From assembly GCA_002749535.1 (NCBI GenBank), contig MZZL01000380.1, forward strand, positions 186,001 through 250,000: a stretch of DNA of 64,000 nt. Reading direction: 5' to 3'. Shown here piece by piece: positions 45,901 to 57,315 of this stretch. A model generated the notes under the pieces. That model was not told the DNA's origin, did not search any database, and was given only the letters and a program-made list of their open reading frames with translations. The position numbers and the translations under genes are program-made. This DNA comes from Apophysomyces variabilis. Taxonomy: Eukaryota > Mucoromycota > Mucoromycetes > Mucorales > Mucoraceae. The first letter of the stretch is position 1. The number at the start of each line of letters is the position of its first letter.

Positions 45901-47642
45901 CTGGCCAACTATGTTGCTGGTGTGACACAATACCATCACGGTGAAGCAAGTGTTGCTGCAACCGTAATCAATATGGCTCAGGACTTTGTCGGCAGCAATA
46001 ATATCAACTTACTGGTTCCTGCCGGTCAGTTCGGTACCAGACACGAGGTATATATGTTGCAAATTAAACTTTGCAAGATGGCTAATAACGTTTATAGGGC
46101 GGTAAAGCGGCAGCCAGTCCGCGTTATCTGTTCACCCGTCTAGCCAAAATTGCTCGTTATATATTCCATCCTGACGATGACAATATTCTGACTTATTTAA
46201 TTGAGGAAAACAAATCCATTGAACCTAACTGGTAAGGATACTGGTGGAAAAGGCAAAAAAACTCTGATTGGCATGGAAGGTATATACCGATCTTGCCTAT
46301 GGTGTTAGTAAACGGCGCTGATGGTATTGGCACTGGTATGTTGATTGCGTGATATTTGTTTTTATGTCCAATATTGACTTAATCATATAGGCTGGAGCAC
46401 TAGTATTCCAAACTACAATCCTAGAAATCTTGTTGACAACATTATTCGTTTGATGAATGGGGAAGAGCTTGTGCCCATGAAACCATGGTTTAGAGGTTTC
46501 AAGGTTTGTGTTAACTGGCTCTACATGAAATTGTTTGCTTATCGTTATGTCTAGGGGGATATTATTCCTAATGGCAACGGAAAGTATACTGTGAATGGCA
46601 TTGCTTCTATCACCGAAGAGGGTTCAATTAAGGTTGTTGAACTGCCCGTTCGCGTATGGACTGAAAGTTTCAAAGAACATCTGGATAATATGCGTGATCC
46701 TGCAAATAAGAAAACAGATATCAACATTCTGGTATGTTGAAAAGATGCTATGCTATCAGTACTTACTTTGTTCAATTTATCGCAGGATTATAGCAACAAT
46801 TCAACAGATATGGCAGTCGAATTTACAGTTGAGCTCGATGATGCTAACCTAGAGAAATCACAAGAAATTGGCTTACTGAAAGTACTAAAACTCACCTCGT
46901 CCATGTCAACGAACAACCTTGTGTGCTTCGATAAGGAAGGAAAGATTAAGAAATATAACAGTGCTGAAGAGATCCTGAAGGAGTTCTATGATTTACGTCT
47001 GGAGTATTACCAGAAACGAAAGGTAGCAGGTGCGCTCATCGTATCAGTCCGATTAATATTTGTATTCGTAGGAATATCTCATTTACGTTCTGAACGACGA
47101 GTATGAAAGACTAGATAATAAGTCTCGGTTCATTGAACTCGTAATCAACGATCAATTGGTTTACATTAACCGTAAAGAGGAAGATGTCATTGCTGATATG
47201 GAGAAGCATGGCCTGAAACGAATGTATCCGAGAAACAAGAAAAACGTACTAGCCACTGAAGATGACGACGGCGACAATGAAGTGGCAGATAGCAGTAATA
47301 ACGGATACGAGTATCTCTTTACAATCAATGTCCGTGGATTTACAGTTAAAAAGGTGGGTACACATAAGATTGTTTCATCGTCCCAATACTTATGCCGTAA
47401 AACAGGTTGAAGAACTCCGAAAACAAAGAGAAAATAAGTTGAAAGAACTGGAAGAGGTCAAGGCCACATCCGCGAAAGCTTTCTGGAAGAGAGACCTTGA
47501 TGTATTAATGGAACAATGGGATGCTATATTGCAAGAAGACGAGATCTTGAACCAGCAAGCAAAACCTTTAGCCACTGCCAAAACTCGTAAACGAAAGAGA
47601 GTAACAAAGCCAAAGGCTGTCAAGAAGGAGGAAGATGCTTGA
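42935..47642 (+). CDS. TOP2: DNA topoisomerase II
   Basis: Type IIA topoisomerase that passes duplexes through double-strand breaks in the nucleus. About 15 exons. The acidic start MTISDDDFESVYSDSGAESD is followed by an Ala/Lys-rich stretch. ATPase motifs are HVLLRPDTYIGSVE, NNGRGIPIEMHKE and VTGGRNGYGAKLCNIFS (43600-43770). TOPRIM motifs are LTEGDSAKALVLSGL, FPLRGKLLNVRDAS (44785-44900) and QDHDGSHIKGLLINFID (45085-45130). Breakage-reunion motifs are IPSVVDGFKPGQRKVLYG, QYHHGEASVAATVINMAQDF, and SPRYLFTRLA near 46115-46145 with the catalytic tyrosine, then ILPMVLVNGADGIGTGWST. The first intron (about 43030-43082) begins with GC rather than GT. After FWKRDLDVLMEQWD only about 45 residues remain, a far shorter C-terminal domain than in most eukaryotic TOP2. 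Confidence 0.96.
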
Positions 47643-48203
47643 TCTGTTGTGTCTATATAGTGTATTGCCAATAAAAAAGGAACATGTGTACAAATTAAAG
47701 TTTGTCGTGGCACGTTACGCTTAGACCGTATGGACAATTAACAAAACTGGTCCATGCATGTAAGACGAGATTCAGGATATCATATCAATAAGAGCTTTAG
47801 TGTGCACGGTTTGCTTGCTTAGGTATGACAGAGAACATGCCCACAGTTTAACTTTTAGTTATGTCACGCATTCGATGCAGGAATATATCGCAAGGAGAGG
47901 TAAGGTTGACCATAGCGTAACCAAGTTTTTCCGCCGTATAGCTTGTATTCAATTCCATTCATTATTTCTCAAACAAGCTGTTTCCAGGCGATATTAATAT
48001 GATCTGAGTAGTTGTAATAGTCGCACTTAAGTGGTATGGAGTACATATGTTAGCATCGGTGTGGACAGAAATTTGAGCAATCTTGGATCTGAGCGGATTG
48101 GTAATTCAGCCAATCATATCGTGCCTCGTTAGTGTTCAAAAACGTGGGTTGCATGGCGACGGAAGAAAAAGCCACGTTTACTCTTCCCTTTCCCTTCATC
48201 ATC
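47643..48203. other. Intergenic, 0.56 kb
   Basis: This holds the 3' UTR of TOP2 and the promoter and 5' UTR of the RAMP4 gene. An upstream in-frame ATG at 48153 could extend the RAMP4 N-terminus by 17 residues. No other gene is seen. Confidence 0.5.
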
Positions 48204-48572
48204 ATGGTAAGCTATTGTTAACCATTGATTCCTTGGATACTAAACCTTGACGGATACAGGCAACCACTCCTATGCTCCGCAAGAAGAACGCTGCCTACCA
48301 GGCCAATGTCAACAAGCGCGGCCATGTCAAACCTAGTTTGATGGTATGCCCTTTGCCCGTAAAACACTGCTTGTAGTAACGAATTGCAATAGAAACCTAA
48401 GGCTGAAGTCAAGCTGCCAGTGACGTACTGGGCTTTCGGCGTGCTTTTGTTTGCCTTGCTAGGTGGAGGTAAAGAAATAACAAATGAAAAAGTCCTTAAG
48501 ACGAGATTACTTATTTGCGATTCTCTTTTGATCGTAACAGCTATCCTTTCCATCCTGGACTTGTTGATCTAA
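48204..48572 (+). CDS. YSY6: RAMP4/SERP1/Ysy6 stress-associated ER membrane protein
   Basis: A tail-anchored ER protein of about 63 residues that associates with the Sec61 translocon. The chosen start is ATG 48204-48206, which lies directly before a donor (ATG then gtaagc). Exon 2 then gives ATTPMLRKKNAAYQANVNKR and GHVKPSLM, exon 3 KPKAEVKLPVTYWAFGVLLF, and exon 4 AILSILDLLI with TAA at 48570-48572. The conserved R-K-x-N-x-N-x-x-R-G pattern and single C-terminal anchor match the family. The alternative upstream ATG (48153, MATEEKATF) would add a hydrophobic lead not typical of the family, so the split-start model is preferred. Confidence 0.85.
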
Positions 48573-49681
48573 TCCATTCCATGTCAATTCTGCTTTTTTT
48601 TTCTTTACTTTTACTTTCTTCACTCTTCTACCTATCCTGTATCTCGCCCGAAGCATCACCGTTGCGAGTGTATGGAATCCACCCTGTATGTACATAAAAA
48701 ACGATATTTCTGCTGATGCCATCAACTTGAATGCTATGTCGAACTGCTCTTCATCATCAATTGCGTTAAACCAATGTGATACTTCGTCTTTGAAGGATAT
48801 TTTTTAAAGACGAGTCTTCCAAGATTGTTATACTAGTTTTATTGACTGGATTACAATGGCTAGTAGGACGAACTATTCATTTGTTTTCTGGCGATCCATA
48901 CATTAAAGAGATGGGTATCAATTAAGATTGCAATTCACTCTCTCTTTCTGGATCAAAACTCAACTCAATGAAGTCTATCGTAAAAATCCGTTGTCCATTG
49001 ATGCGGAATGAAATGAATTACTGAGATTACATGCACTCCGTTGAGGGAGGGGTTAGGACTGATGCTCGTCCTGGGCTAACGAAAAGGATAGCGTAAGTGT
49101 GACAGCAACAAGGAGGCACCTTGTCAACACCGATAATGAATACTTATACTGAAGGAAATGACATCTAAAATAGTGACAGGAAGTTGAAGGCAATGGTGCA
49201 ATACTAATAAGGTAAAGTGTGTACCGATCATTGACTTAACAGCAAAGTGTGTCCATACCGCTCCTAGCTGGTCGGATTTGAGGCATGCGTAAATGTGATG
49301 AAACGTTTGTATCTTTATATAAAGAAACCAGTAATAGTTTTGCTTGATAGTAATTCACGTTGTAAAAATGTTCCTAAGAGAACAGCACCACAACGGAGGA
49401 GAGTTATTGTGCCTATCGTTTTCTTTTGTCTATTCTTGAAATATAACGGTTGTACATACGTTAAAAGTTGTTGCTTCATTTGATGAAGCTTCTTCGCATA
49501 AAGGCAAAACGCTGCGCCAAATCCCTTTCCTTTACAACGATCATGTGAGCCTTGGTGGGTACAAGACAGTTGGCCTTTTATAGGGATGCAATCCAAAGTA
49601 GAAAAAGTATATGTATAATAAATAGGTAAATACGTACAGATCAAGTTCTTTTCATATAAAGAAAGGAACAAACAAACAATA
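48573..49681. other. Intergenic, 1.1 kb, no supported gene
   Basis: This lies between convergent RAMP4 and Rho genes and should hold both 3' UTRs. No ORF with domain features was found. Confidence 0.5.
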
Positions 49682-50518
49682 TTACAACAACATGCATAAT
49701 TTCCTCCGCAGCCGGGTCAGCCTACTCGTCATTGTTTCTCTGATAGCGGCCATGATCACATCATCAACATACCAGTTCTGCCTGGCACTACACTCATAAT
49801 ACTTTGCACCGATCGTTTTTGCTAGCTTGGCACCCTGCAAAACGACGTACAATTATTCAAGCTGTATAGACATACATCACCACTGCCGACATACTTCTTC
49901 ATAACCCACTATACGGTGTCCTGTTGCATTTAACTCAGTGTTCCTTTTTATGTTCTCCCGTAAATCAAGTTTGGTCCCGACTAATATTAACGGAACATCG
50001 TCGCAAAAGTGCCTCACTTCAGGTAACCACTTGAATATTCATATCATCAGCTCTAAATTGTCAAAAGTTTTACAAGTTCTTTTTTCGCAGTCTGACTTAC
50101 ACGATCTTGCACATTCAGTAAGGATGCTGGTGTATCAATAGCAAAACAAATCAAGATCACGTCCGTATCGGGGTAAGATAGGGGTCGTAGACGATCAAAA
50201 TCCTCCTGTCCAGCCGTATCCCACAAACTGAGTTGTACTGTCTTGCCGTCTACATTAACGTTGACAATGCAGGTGTCAAACACAGTAGGTACATGTCTCT
50301 GATTGGATAGGATACATGGTGTCAGTCGAAAAGAAGTTCCATTCTCTACCACGGTTTATACTTCTGGAAATATCTTGTTCCGGTAAACCCATAATAGACT
50401 GGTCTTTCCACAGCCGCCATCACCTATGACGACAAGTTTCTTTTGGATGGACTGAAGACATGCTTATGAATGACAGAACAAAACTATGCGAGACAACAGC
50501 TCATTTTACCTTTGTCAT
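49682..50518 (-). CDS. Rho-family small GTPase (Rho3/Rho4-like)
   Basis: A membrane-bound molecular switch. Exon 1 holds only nine coding bases (ATG at 50516-50518, MTK). Exon 2 starts [20 protein letters not shown] (P-loop) and runs [10 protein letters not shown]. Exon 3 gives RHVPTVFDT (effector loop, G2 Thr), [20 protein letters not shown] (G3) and [17 protein letters not shown]. Later exons give [20 protein letters not shown] (G4 and the Rho insert region), [20 protein letters not shown] (G5) and the basic tail [16 protein letters not shown] is a CAAX box; the terminal leucine predicts geranylgeranylation. Odd points are Gly for the usual Ala in GDGxCGKT, Trp after LL, and FDT where Rho1 has FEN. 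All nucleotide-binding motifs are present. Which Rho subgroup it belongs to is uncertain. Confidence 0.88.
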
Positions 50519-50710
50519 ATAAGGTTTTCTTTATTGTAGGTTAAAAAGCAGAAAATAAGAAGCAAAATAAGAAAAAGAAAAAGAAGAACAAATGAGAATA
50601 GAAAGGTCAGGCGTAATATGATTATGTCTACAGGTCATAATAGCATGATGGTGCAACAATGAGTTGCGTTCCACAGCAAGGACTTTATTTTGAAACTGCG
50701 CAAGAATAGA

Positions 50711-50753
50711 TCTCTCTTTCTCTCTCTCTCTCTCAGTGTGTGTGTGTGTGTGT
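50711..50753. repeat. (TC)n(TG)n compound microsatellite
   Basis: A TC run (50711-50734) passes into a TG run (50735-50753). It ends nine bases outside the symplekin stop codon, so it lies in that gene's 3' UTR, and also within about 200 bp upstream of the Rho start. Confidence 0.9.
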
Positions 50754-50761
50754 CTGTCTGC

Positions 50762-53700
50762 TTATTCTTCCATTAAGCCCATTTCCTTCATAAGCACCAA
50801 AACTCGCATGACCCGGTTTTGCTCAGCATATTCCCGTAACGGAGATTGGATAGCTGGTACTCGCGTTAGTATCTCCTCCAGCTGCGGCTTTGGAAGACTA
50901 GCCGCCGTTTTAACTGAATTTGGTAATGTGCGCTAGTGGAAGTGGCTCTCTTAATAAATGACATCTTATTAACAATCAAACATACCTCTATACACTTTAC
51001 AAACCCGTCCCAAAGCTTGGGATAAGTCCACACATTTTTCGATATCAGTTTTTGTAGCAAGGATAAGATGAAGTTGATCAGTATTTTGTACACGGCCACA
51101 GTGCGGATCATCTGACGAATAAAAAAAGAAATTCTTGGGTTACGAACCAGATACCATAAAACGGAAAATCCAGTATATGGTGCACTTACGGTAACCATAA
51201 GCAAAAGAGGGATTTTGGGTTGATCCACTAGCTGTTGAAGAGCAACCACTACGTGTTTGGATTCAAAGGTATCAGGCATGGTAAAGCAGATGTTGATGGC
51301 TTCCAGGGACAAAACAGAGTTAGCTATGACGTATTTATATATTCCTTGCTATTTTACCTTCCACTGCTTTGGGAAGTGGCACATTGCCTTCCATATCATG
51401 CAATGCCAGTAATAATGCGCTAGGGGTCATCGGTGGCATCACCCCATCGTTACTCGAAACGATCCGTGAGAATACCTTCTTCACGACTTTTCGTTGTCCT
51501 TCGGTGTTGTTTAAAAGCTCCACAATCTTTGGAAGACTTTGACGGATATCCTCCTACATGGACAGGTTTGTTCAGCTTTGAACCCGTGATCAAGCCTTTC
51601 CTACCTTTGTAAGACCAGAGATAATCGGTATCAAAAATTTTGCATCCAAACTTCGTTTTTGATAAATGTCTCTAACAGCAGCGACCAGTTCGGTACTCGG
51701 TCGTACTAGGTACAAGCGTAAACAAAGACAATCAAACATTAAATTTGTTTTATTTGCTTACCTGTGTCACATAAGATAACCAAAATACGAATGACCAATG
51801 TCTCTCCACCAGGGGGAAAATTCCGAATGGTCTCGATGAGTTTCTGTGAATGCATACCAATAGACTTGATCATATTGTAGATATGTTGCCGCAATAACCG
51901 CTGCACATGATCGCTTGCATCGATATAAACCGTGAATAACCTGTGCCTCTCTGTTAATCGGACATAACGGCAGTATAAAGACCATACTCGTTGAGCAGTT
52001 CTTGCTTTTTTGCACACAAAATAAAGAAAAGTTCTGCATGGCGGACAACATCTTGTTCTGACCATTGACTCTCATTCGTTTCATCCATTACAGTGTCTTC
52101 TCCATCACTTCTCATCGGCGGTTCTTTCGTCAATGTCTGTATTGCCTCAATAGCATATTGCTCGACTTTTGGAGAAATGGCTACATGATCCGGAACCCAC
52201 TTTTTGACAGCCACAATACTTGTTGAACGTGTCTTTATGTCCGGACTGATACAAAGATCGAGTAAAACACTCAGACTTTTATCACGGACAGTAAGTCGGG
52301 ATGTGACTAGATCCCGCAGAGTCGATACACAGGATACAAATCGTTCCGGTTGTTCTTTCATCTGGTTTCGAATGATATCAACCACATCTCCATTGAGAGC
52401 CGGAGCATCGATGAGCAGTTTACTCAATGTCTTATCCTTGACATCTAATTTAGGAATTCCTTTCTTCAACAACCGGAGAAGCCATTTGTAATATTGTGGC
52501 TCATAATCGGGATTAGCACGTTGGCGCATCAGATCACAGTGGAACTCCTCATGCAACCATTTCAAAGCAAGGTCATGCCTACCCGCAACCAAACGTTCAG
52601 TCGTCTATTCAATATCTGCCATCGTTTTTACCTTGCAGGGAAATCGTCCACAATAAAGTCCAACAGCATCTCCTTCAACTGCTCCGGCCGACTGTCTTCC
52701 TCGGAAATATTAAGTTTATTGTCCATATCAACGTCTTCTCCATCTGCGAGTAAAGAAGAACTTTTATACCGTTTGTCTCCCATACCGCGAGTTAATAGCT
52801 TTGCAACAAGCAGCAGCCACATCGTTTTGCTAGAACTGCACCAAACAGATGGCTGACGGCGGGATACCGAGCTATCAGCATCTGCCCCTGTGACCTTTGG
52901 CTGTACCAAATTTCCTGCATCGAAAATCCTCTGAACAGACATCTTCAACATTTCAAACTGTGTACTGTCGCTCAACGTAGCTGGTGCGGAAAGTTCATAT
53001 GGCTGCATTTTTAAAGCTTGGCTTGCGCGTTCTTGGGCACTTGCCAAAGGCTCACGAGGCTGTGGTGTCGTAACTGGTTCAGCCTTGATGGGTTTCGCTT
53101 CAGATACCTCTATGTCGGTCTGTGCTTTCTGATCCGGTTCAGATGGCTGGATACCTGCGGATATTGATGTGCTGGTTCCCGGCCGATTGTCCGATGTCGG
53201 TAACTACCCAACAGCCTCATCAGTTGCTATCACAATCATTTTAGTCTTTGTGAGATGGCTTACCATACCGAGTCTATCTTTTACTACATCAAGGGATACG
53301 GTATTTAATACAGCAATGCAAATTTCAACAACACTGTTCAACGGTAAAGACGTGACATCAAACTGAGCAATGGGATTCTCAGCTGCACCGGTTACTTTCT
53401 GTCGTTTATCGCTCTCATTCTCGCCAGGGGCTATCGCACGTTTTCTCTTTAGCTCTTCCTGTCCTCGTTTTCCTCTTTCTCTTTGTTCACGTTCTTGCAT
53501 GCGTTGCTGCCTCGTCATAAATATAGCTGTATTACCACCCAGATACCCGAATGCATTGATGAGTTCAGTCTTATGTGGCGCAAGTGCTTCGCTTCTATAT
53601 CCCAGTCATATTTCAGATGATGTCCAAGCTCTACCTATTCTGTTATCTTTACCTTATCATTGTCACCAGTGAAACTTTGATTGCTTTTTCCACGTTCCTT

Positions 53701-54499
53701 CTTTCCACGGGTGATGCATCGGAAGGTGGTGATTTCGGCCACGATATAAATACTCCAAGAAGCGGTTGTATGAATTGAGGCCGGTTAACGACAATTGTGA
53801 CTAAGCAATTGACAATTGCCGTAAATACTGTGCCTGATCTGATGCGACATGAGATTGGCACTGATTCGTTATCCGATTCAACTTACTCTCCGTTTCTCCT
53901 CAGCCATTCCAGCATATCCGAAAACACCGTGTTGCCTTCACTCTCTAGTTTTTGGATATTGAGTAATCGGTGATCTGCTGGTATCGAGTTCAATGACATG
54001 TTGAGCTACATAACGGAGGTCAACGTATCGATCTGAAGAAATCAAACGTACTTGAGAAGGTCCATTATTTGATTCCTTTCTTGACCATATCAACACCAGG
54101 ACTTGCATACATTTTAATGCATTGATACGCACGCCAGCGTTGCGATGTGAGGCAAAGTTATTCCGTACTCTTGTGATTAATACCAATGCACTATCCCACA
54201 TTCGAGACTCCCCTTCGTTCTGACATCTATATCCATGTCAATCCCATAGTGTTTGCTGCGTTGCTATAATCTTACACGGCCTTAAATATGTGTGGTAAAA
54301 CGCTCGTAAAGGCACGAATAGCGTTCTTGAGAACGCTTAATTCCTCGTGGTTGGTTATTTCTTTTTCCAAGGCTGTTTCTGTCAGTCCGCTAAGCGCTTG
54401 TAGAAATCCGTTTGTTGCGTAAGATTGCACATTTTCTGGATGGGAGAAGATGTCTTCATCGAACTTTCGCAGCTGTTCCAGTTGTTGGGTCGGATCCAT
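50762..54499 (-). CDS. Symplekin/Pta1, mRNA 3'-end processing scaffold
   Basis: A HEAT-repeat scaffold of the cleavage and polyadenylation factor. The start at 54499 gives MDPTQQLEQLRKFDEDIFSH. The N-terminal region (LRKFDEDIF, SVLKNAIRAFTSVLPHIFK, NNFASHRNAGVRINALKCMQ, ALAPHKTELINAFG) matches the symplekin/Pta1 N-terminal helical domain that binds Ssu72. A charged, nuclear-type stretch (REQRERGKRGQEELKRKRA) comes next, and then VEICIAVLNTVSLDVVKDRL. The C-terminal part has VAGRHDLALKWLHEEF, ALNGDVVDIIRNQMKEQPER, VLFSRIVSSND-type KKVFSRIVSSNDGVMPPMTP and the conserved TPSALLLALHDMEGNVPLPK. It ends REYAEQNRVMRVLVLMKEMG, then LMEE and TAA at 50762-50764. About eight to ten introns; exact exon edges between 53050 and 53200 were not checked. 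Confidence 0.88.
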
Positions 54500-55394
54500 T
54501 TTTTGATGCTTTAAACAGACAGCGGTGAATGTGTAGTACGCGGAGAGGTCCCCTTTTCCGTTGTTCGTTCTTCTGGCAAATAGCTTGTATCGCGCTACAA
54601 TGCTGTGGAAAATACCTCAGGGACTAGGAGCTAATAGGTTAAAAAAAAAAGGAAAAAGAGAAGACTGGAACCTGGAAAGCCACGATGTCTTCTCGACTGA
54701 GACTCTGTCGTTTGCGACTGAATGAAAGTGACCACCGATTTCAGGTGGCACCGTTGATTTCCGTGACGGTTTCTTTAAACCTCGAAGTCTAAAAAGCTTT
54801 CATTTGATGCTGCATTTCTTTATGCTGCCACATGCAGATATGTACGCACAGTAATCTTTACTGGACAGTAATATTGCAACCAAGATGGCTTGTAACGAAC
54901 AGAAACCAACTTCTTTGCACGACCCAATGCTCAACTGATGCTGCTGCACTAGATACTTGGCAAATCGACCTTTTTTTCGGACACTTGAGAAATCTAATGT
55001 ATACCGCTTTAGTTACATAACAATGATTACGTCTATGTTTGTCAATGAGAAATTGTTTTTGAATGTTACTAACAAGAGTATGCTAAGGATGGCCTTCTAT
55101 TTCCCAACTAATTTTGGATATTGAAAAAACTCAATGTGCAAAAGTGACTTATTGAATCCCAAAGACTTGTTGTTCCAAATGAAGCCTTGAGTTTATAATT
55201 TTCTATGTATATGTTCTTACAGTTGAAATACCAGTATTAAGTCTTGTTACTGCTCCGGAAAAGAAACCTGCCCTCCCCCCGAAATTGGACCGGTCGTTTC
55301 CCAATATGGATTGAAGAAAAGCTATAGGCACCACTTGTCGTGCACAGAAGAAAAAAAATCATTGCTTTTCCTTATTTTCGCTTTGGTGTTAGTT
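54500..55394. other. Divergent promoter region, 0.9 kb
   Basis: This separates symplekin (minus) from the POP3-like gene (plus) and should contain both promoters. Short ORFs at 54832 and 55311 have no conserved features. Confidence 0.5.
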
Positions 55395-56267
55395 ATGTCC
55401 TCAGTTCAGACACACACGGGTGAAAGCATACGAAAGGTTGCAGTCGAGCGGAGAGTAGTATACAAGAACGTCCTTGATTCACCCTTCTTTTTGAAATGGT
55501 AGGACTCTTATCCTCCATTCATGGTTTGCATTCTCACAGGGCATTCACATTTTGTTTTAGGCCAGCCGTGCCAAATGAACTTGGGCAAACCATTCTTTCC
55601 ACACTTATCAAGTAAGTAAAATTGAAACATTTGCCAGAGATATATTAACAGCTTGCAGGTTATTGGAACCGATTGGTGATCATCGACGAGCAAGCCGGAC
55701 GCGACATAAAGTTGATCCTTGCGACATGACATCCAGTCTTCCTGACATTGCAAAACGTGTCCATGCCGGCTTGAATTCCGTAACTCGTTACCTTGAACGA
55801 CAAGTGGAACTGAAAAATATGGAAAAAACAACAACGCCTGACAAAAATGCTGCCGTGTTTGTGTGTAAACGTGAAATCAAACCCGTCCATCTGTGTTCAC
55901 ATTTGCTATCCCTCGCCGCGTTGACCAATATTAAAATCGTCACTTTGCCACAAGAATCAGAGTCTAAACTTAGCTACGCACTAGGGCTTAATAGAGTGAG
56001 TGCTGTCTTGATGGAGGTAAGGAGGAACATGCGATGACGCCGTTCCTTTCTCATTTCTTGCAATAGCTGACTGAATCGGAAGAGTCGCTACGATTGATTT
56101 TAAGAGACGTCTCTGCGGTCAATGCACCGTGGCTGACGACTCCCATTGGACAACCCCGACCCTATGAAATAACTAATATCAAAACGCTACAGACGTCTGC
56201 ACCCGTAATAACGAAGCGTGTTGCAGAAACAAAACTAGAAAAAGAAAGCAAAAAAGTAAAACGGTAG
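55395..56267 (+). CDS. POP3: RNase P/MRP protein subunit POP3-like (L7Ae fold)
   Basis: Predicted RNA-binding subunit of nuclear RNase P and RNase MRP, which process pre-tRNA and pre-rRNA. The start at 55395 gives MSSVQTHTGESIRKVAVERR and VVYKNVLDSPFFLKW. Two introns (near 55497-55560 and 55611-55658) join to PAVPNELGQTILSTLIK and LLEPIGDHRRASRTRHK. The L7Ae-like core reads IAKRVHAGLNSVTRYLER, AAVFVCKREIKPVHLCSHLL, NIKIVTLPQESESKLSYALG, LNRVSAVLM. The last exon ends in a Lys-rich tail (KLEKESKKVKR) with TAG at 56265-56267. The N-terminal VL-x-x-PF-x-x-W motif and the core order fit fungal Pop3. Another L7Ae-type RNP protein is a weaker alternative. Confidence 0.75.
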
Positions 56268-57315
56268 TTTCTATTCCGCGCTTAATGGCAAACGGCTATA
56301 TGCGTATTTATTTTCGGATATTCCATTTCACTATTTGGATTTTTGATTTATTCAATGATTGAATAAGAAAATCAGGAAGAAGTGATAGAGATGGCATGCT
56401 TTACTTTATTATGCCTTCCATGCTGACACAAATCAAAGCTACATATAAGACTTGCAATAGTAAATTGTATAGCATGGTTCATGAGAGATTAAGTTACGGC
56501 GTCAATCATAATTTAATGAAACTTCAGAGGATTTCGCTTCACTATCATCATGGCCCTGACATCTTTCTTCTAGCTTTATGGCTTTGATTATGATGCAAAA
56601 TCCACAACACAAAAAGAATGGAACATGGTATTATGATCCAGTTCAGACGAGGGAAACCCGAAATCAAAGTTTTAGATATTAGTAGTGCATTGCTTTGCTT
56701 TCAATCACTATCTTCGTGTTCTCTACTCGTAAATTTACTCCCATGAATGCTTAAAATCTGACGATGTCTTACAGTAGTAAACATTGAAAACGCTACCAAG
56801 GAGTGTATCAAACTCGCCATCATGAATCCGTTCAATATTTTTAGACCTGGACAGCTTATTTGATATATCGGCCATTGTGAGGTTAAGACTGGGCAAAAAT
56901 AAAAAAGTATTACACTGCATCTTTCAATTTCTGCTTGTGTGCATATCAATTAAATGCGTATGGAAAACTGCATGGCGGTAATACCTAATTAGGGAACTGG
57001 GTGATTGGTGCTACGTAATTGCCTTGAAAGAAAAAAGCGACCAAAATGGAACAAATTCCCTTCATTTCAAATACAAGAAATGCATACTGGATTACTAAGC
57101 TTACATCGTTGTAATTCATAGAAGCTAATCTCCAGCGAATCCGTTAACATGTGCAAAGTCGTAGGGAAAAAAACTCGTTTTTATTTATCAATAGTTTATG
57201 TTTATATTTTTTAAGCTGATATTTGCATAAGAAAGGAAGAAGGGAGAAAAAAAGGAACAAACTAGCAAAGTGAGACGTGCAGGAACAGAAAATGAATGCT
57301 TTGTTTTTTGGTTGT
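56268..57315. other. Intergenic between convergent genes, 1.0 kb
   Basis: This contains the 3' UTRs of the POP3-like and L2HGDH genes. No ORF with domain features was found. Confidence 0.5.
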
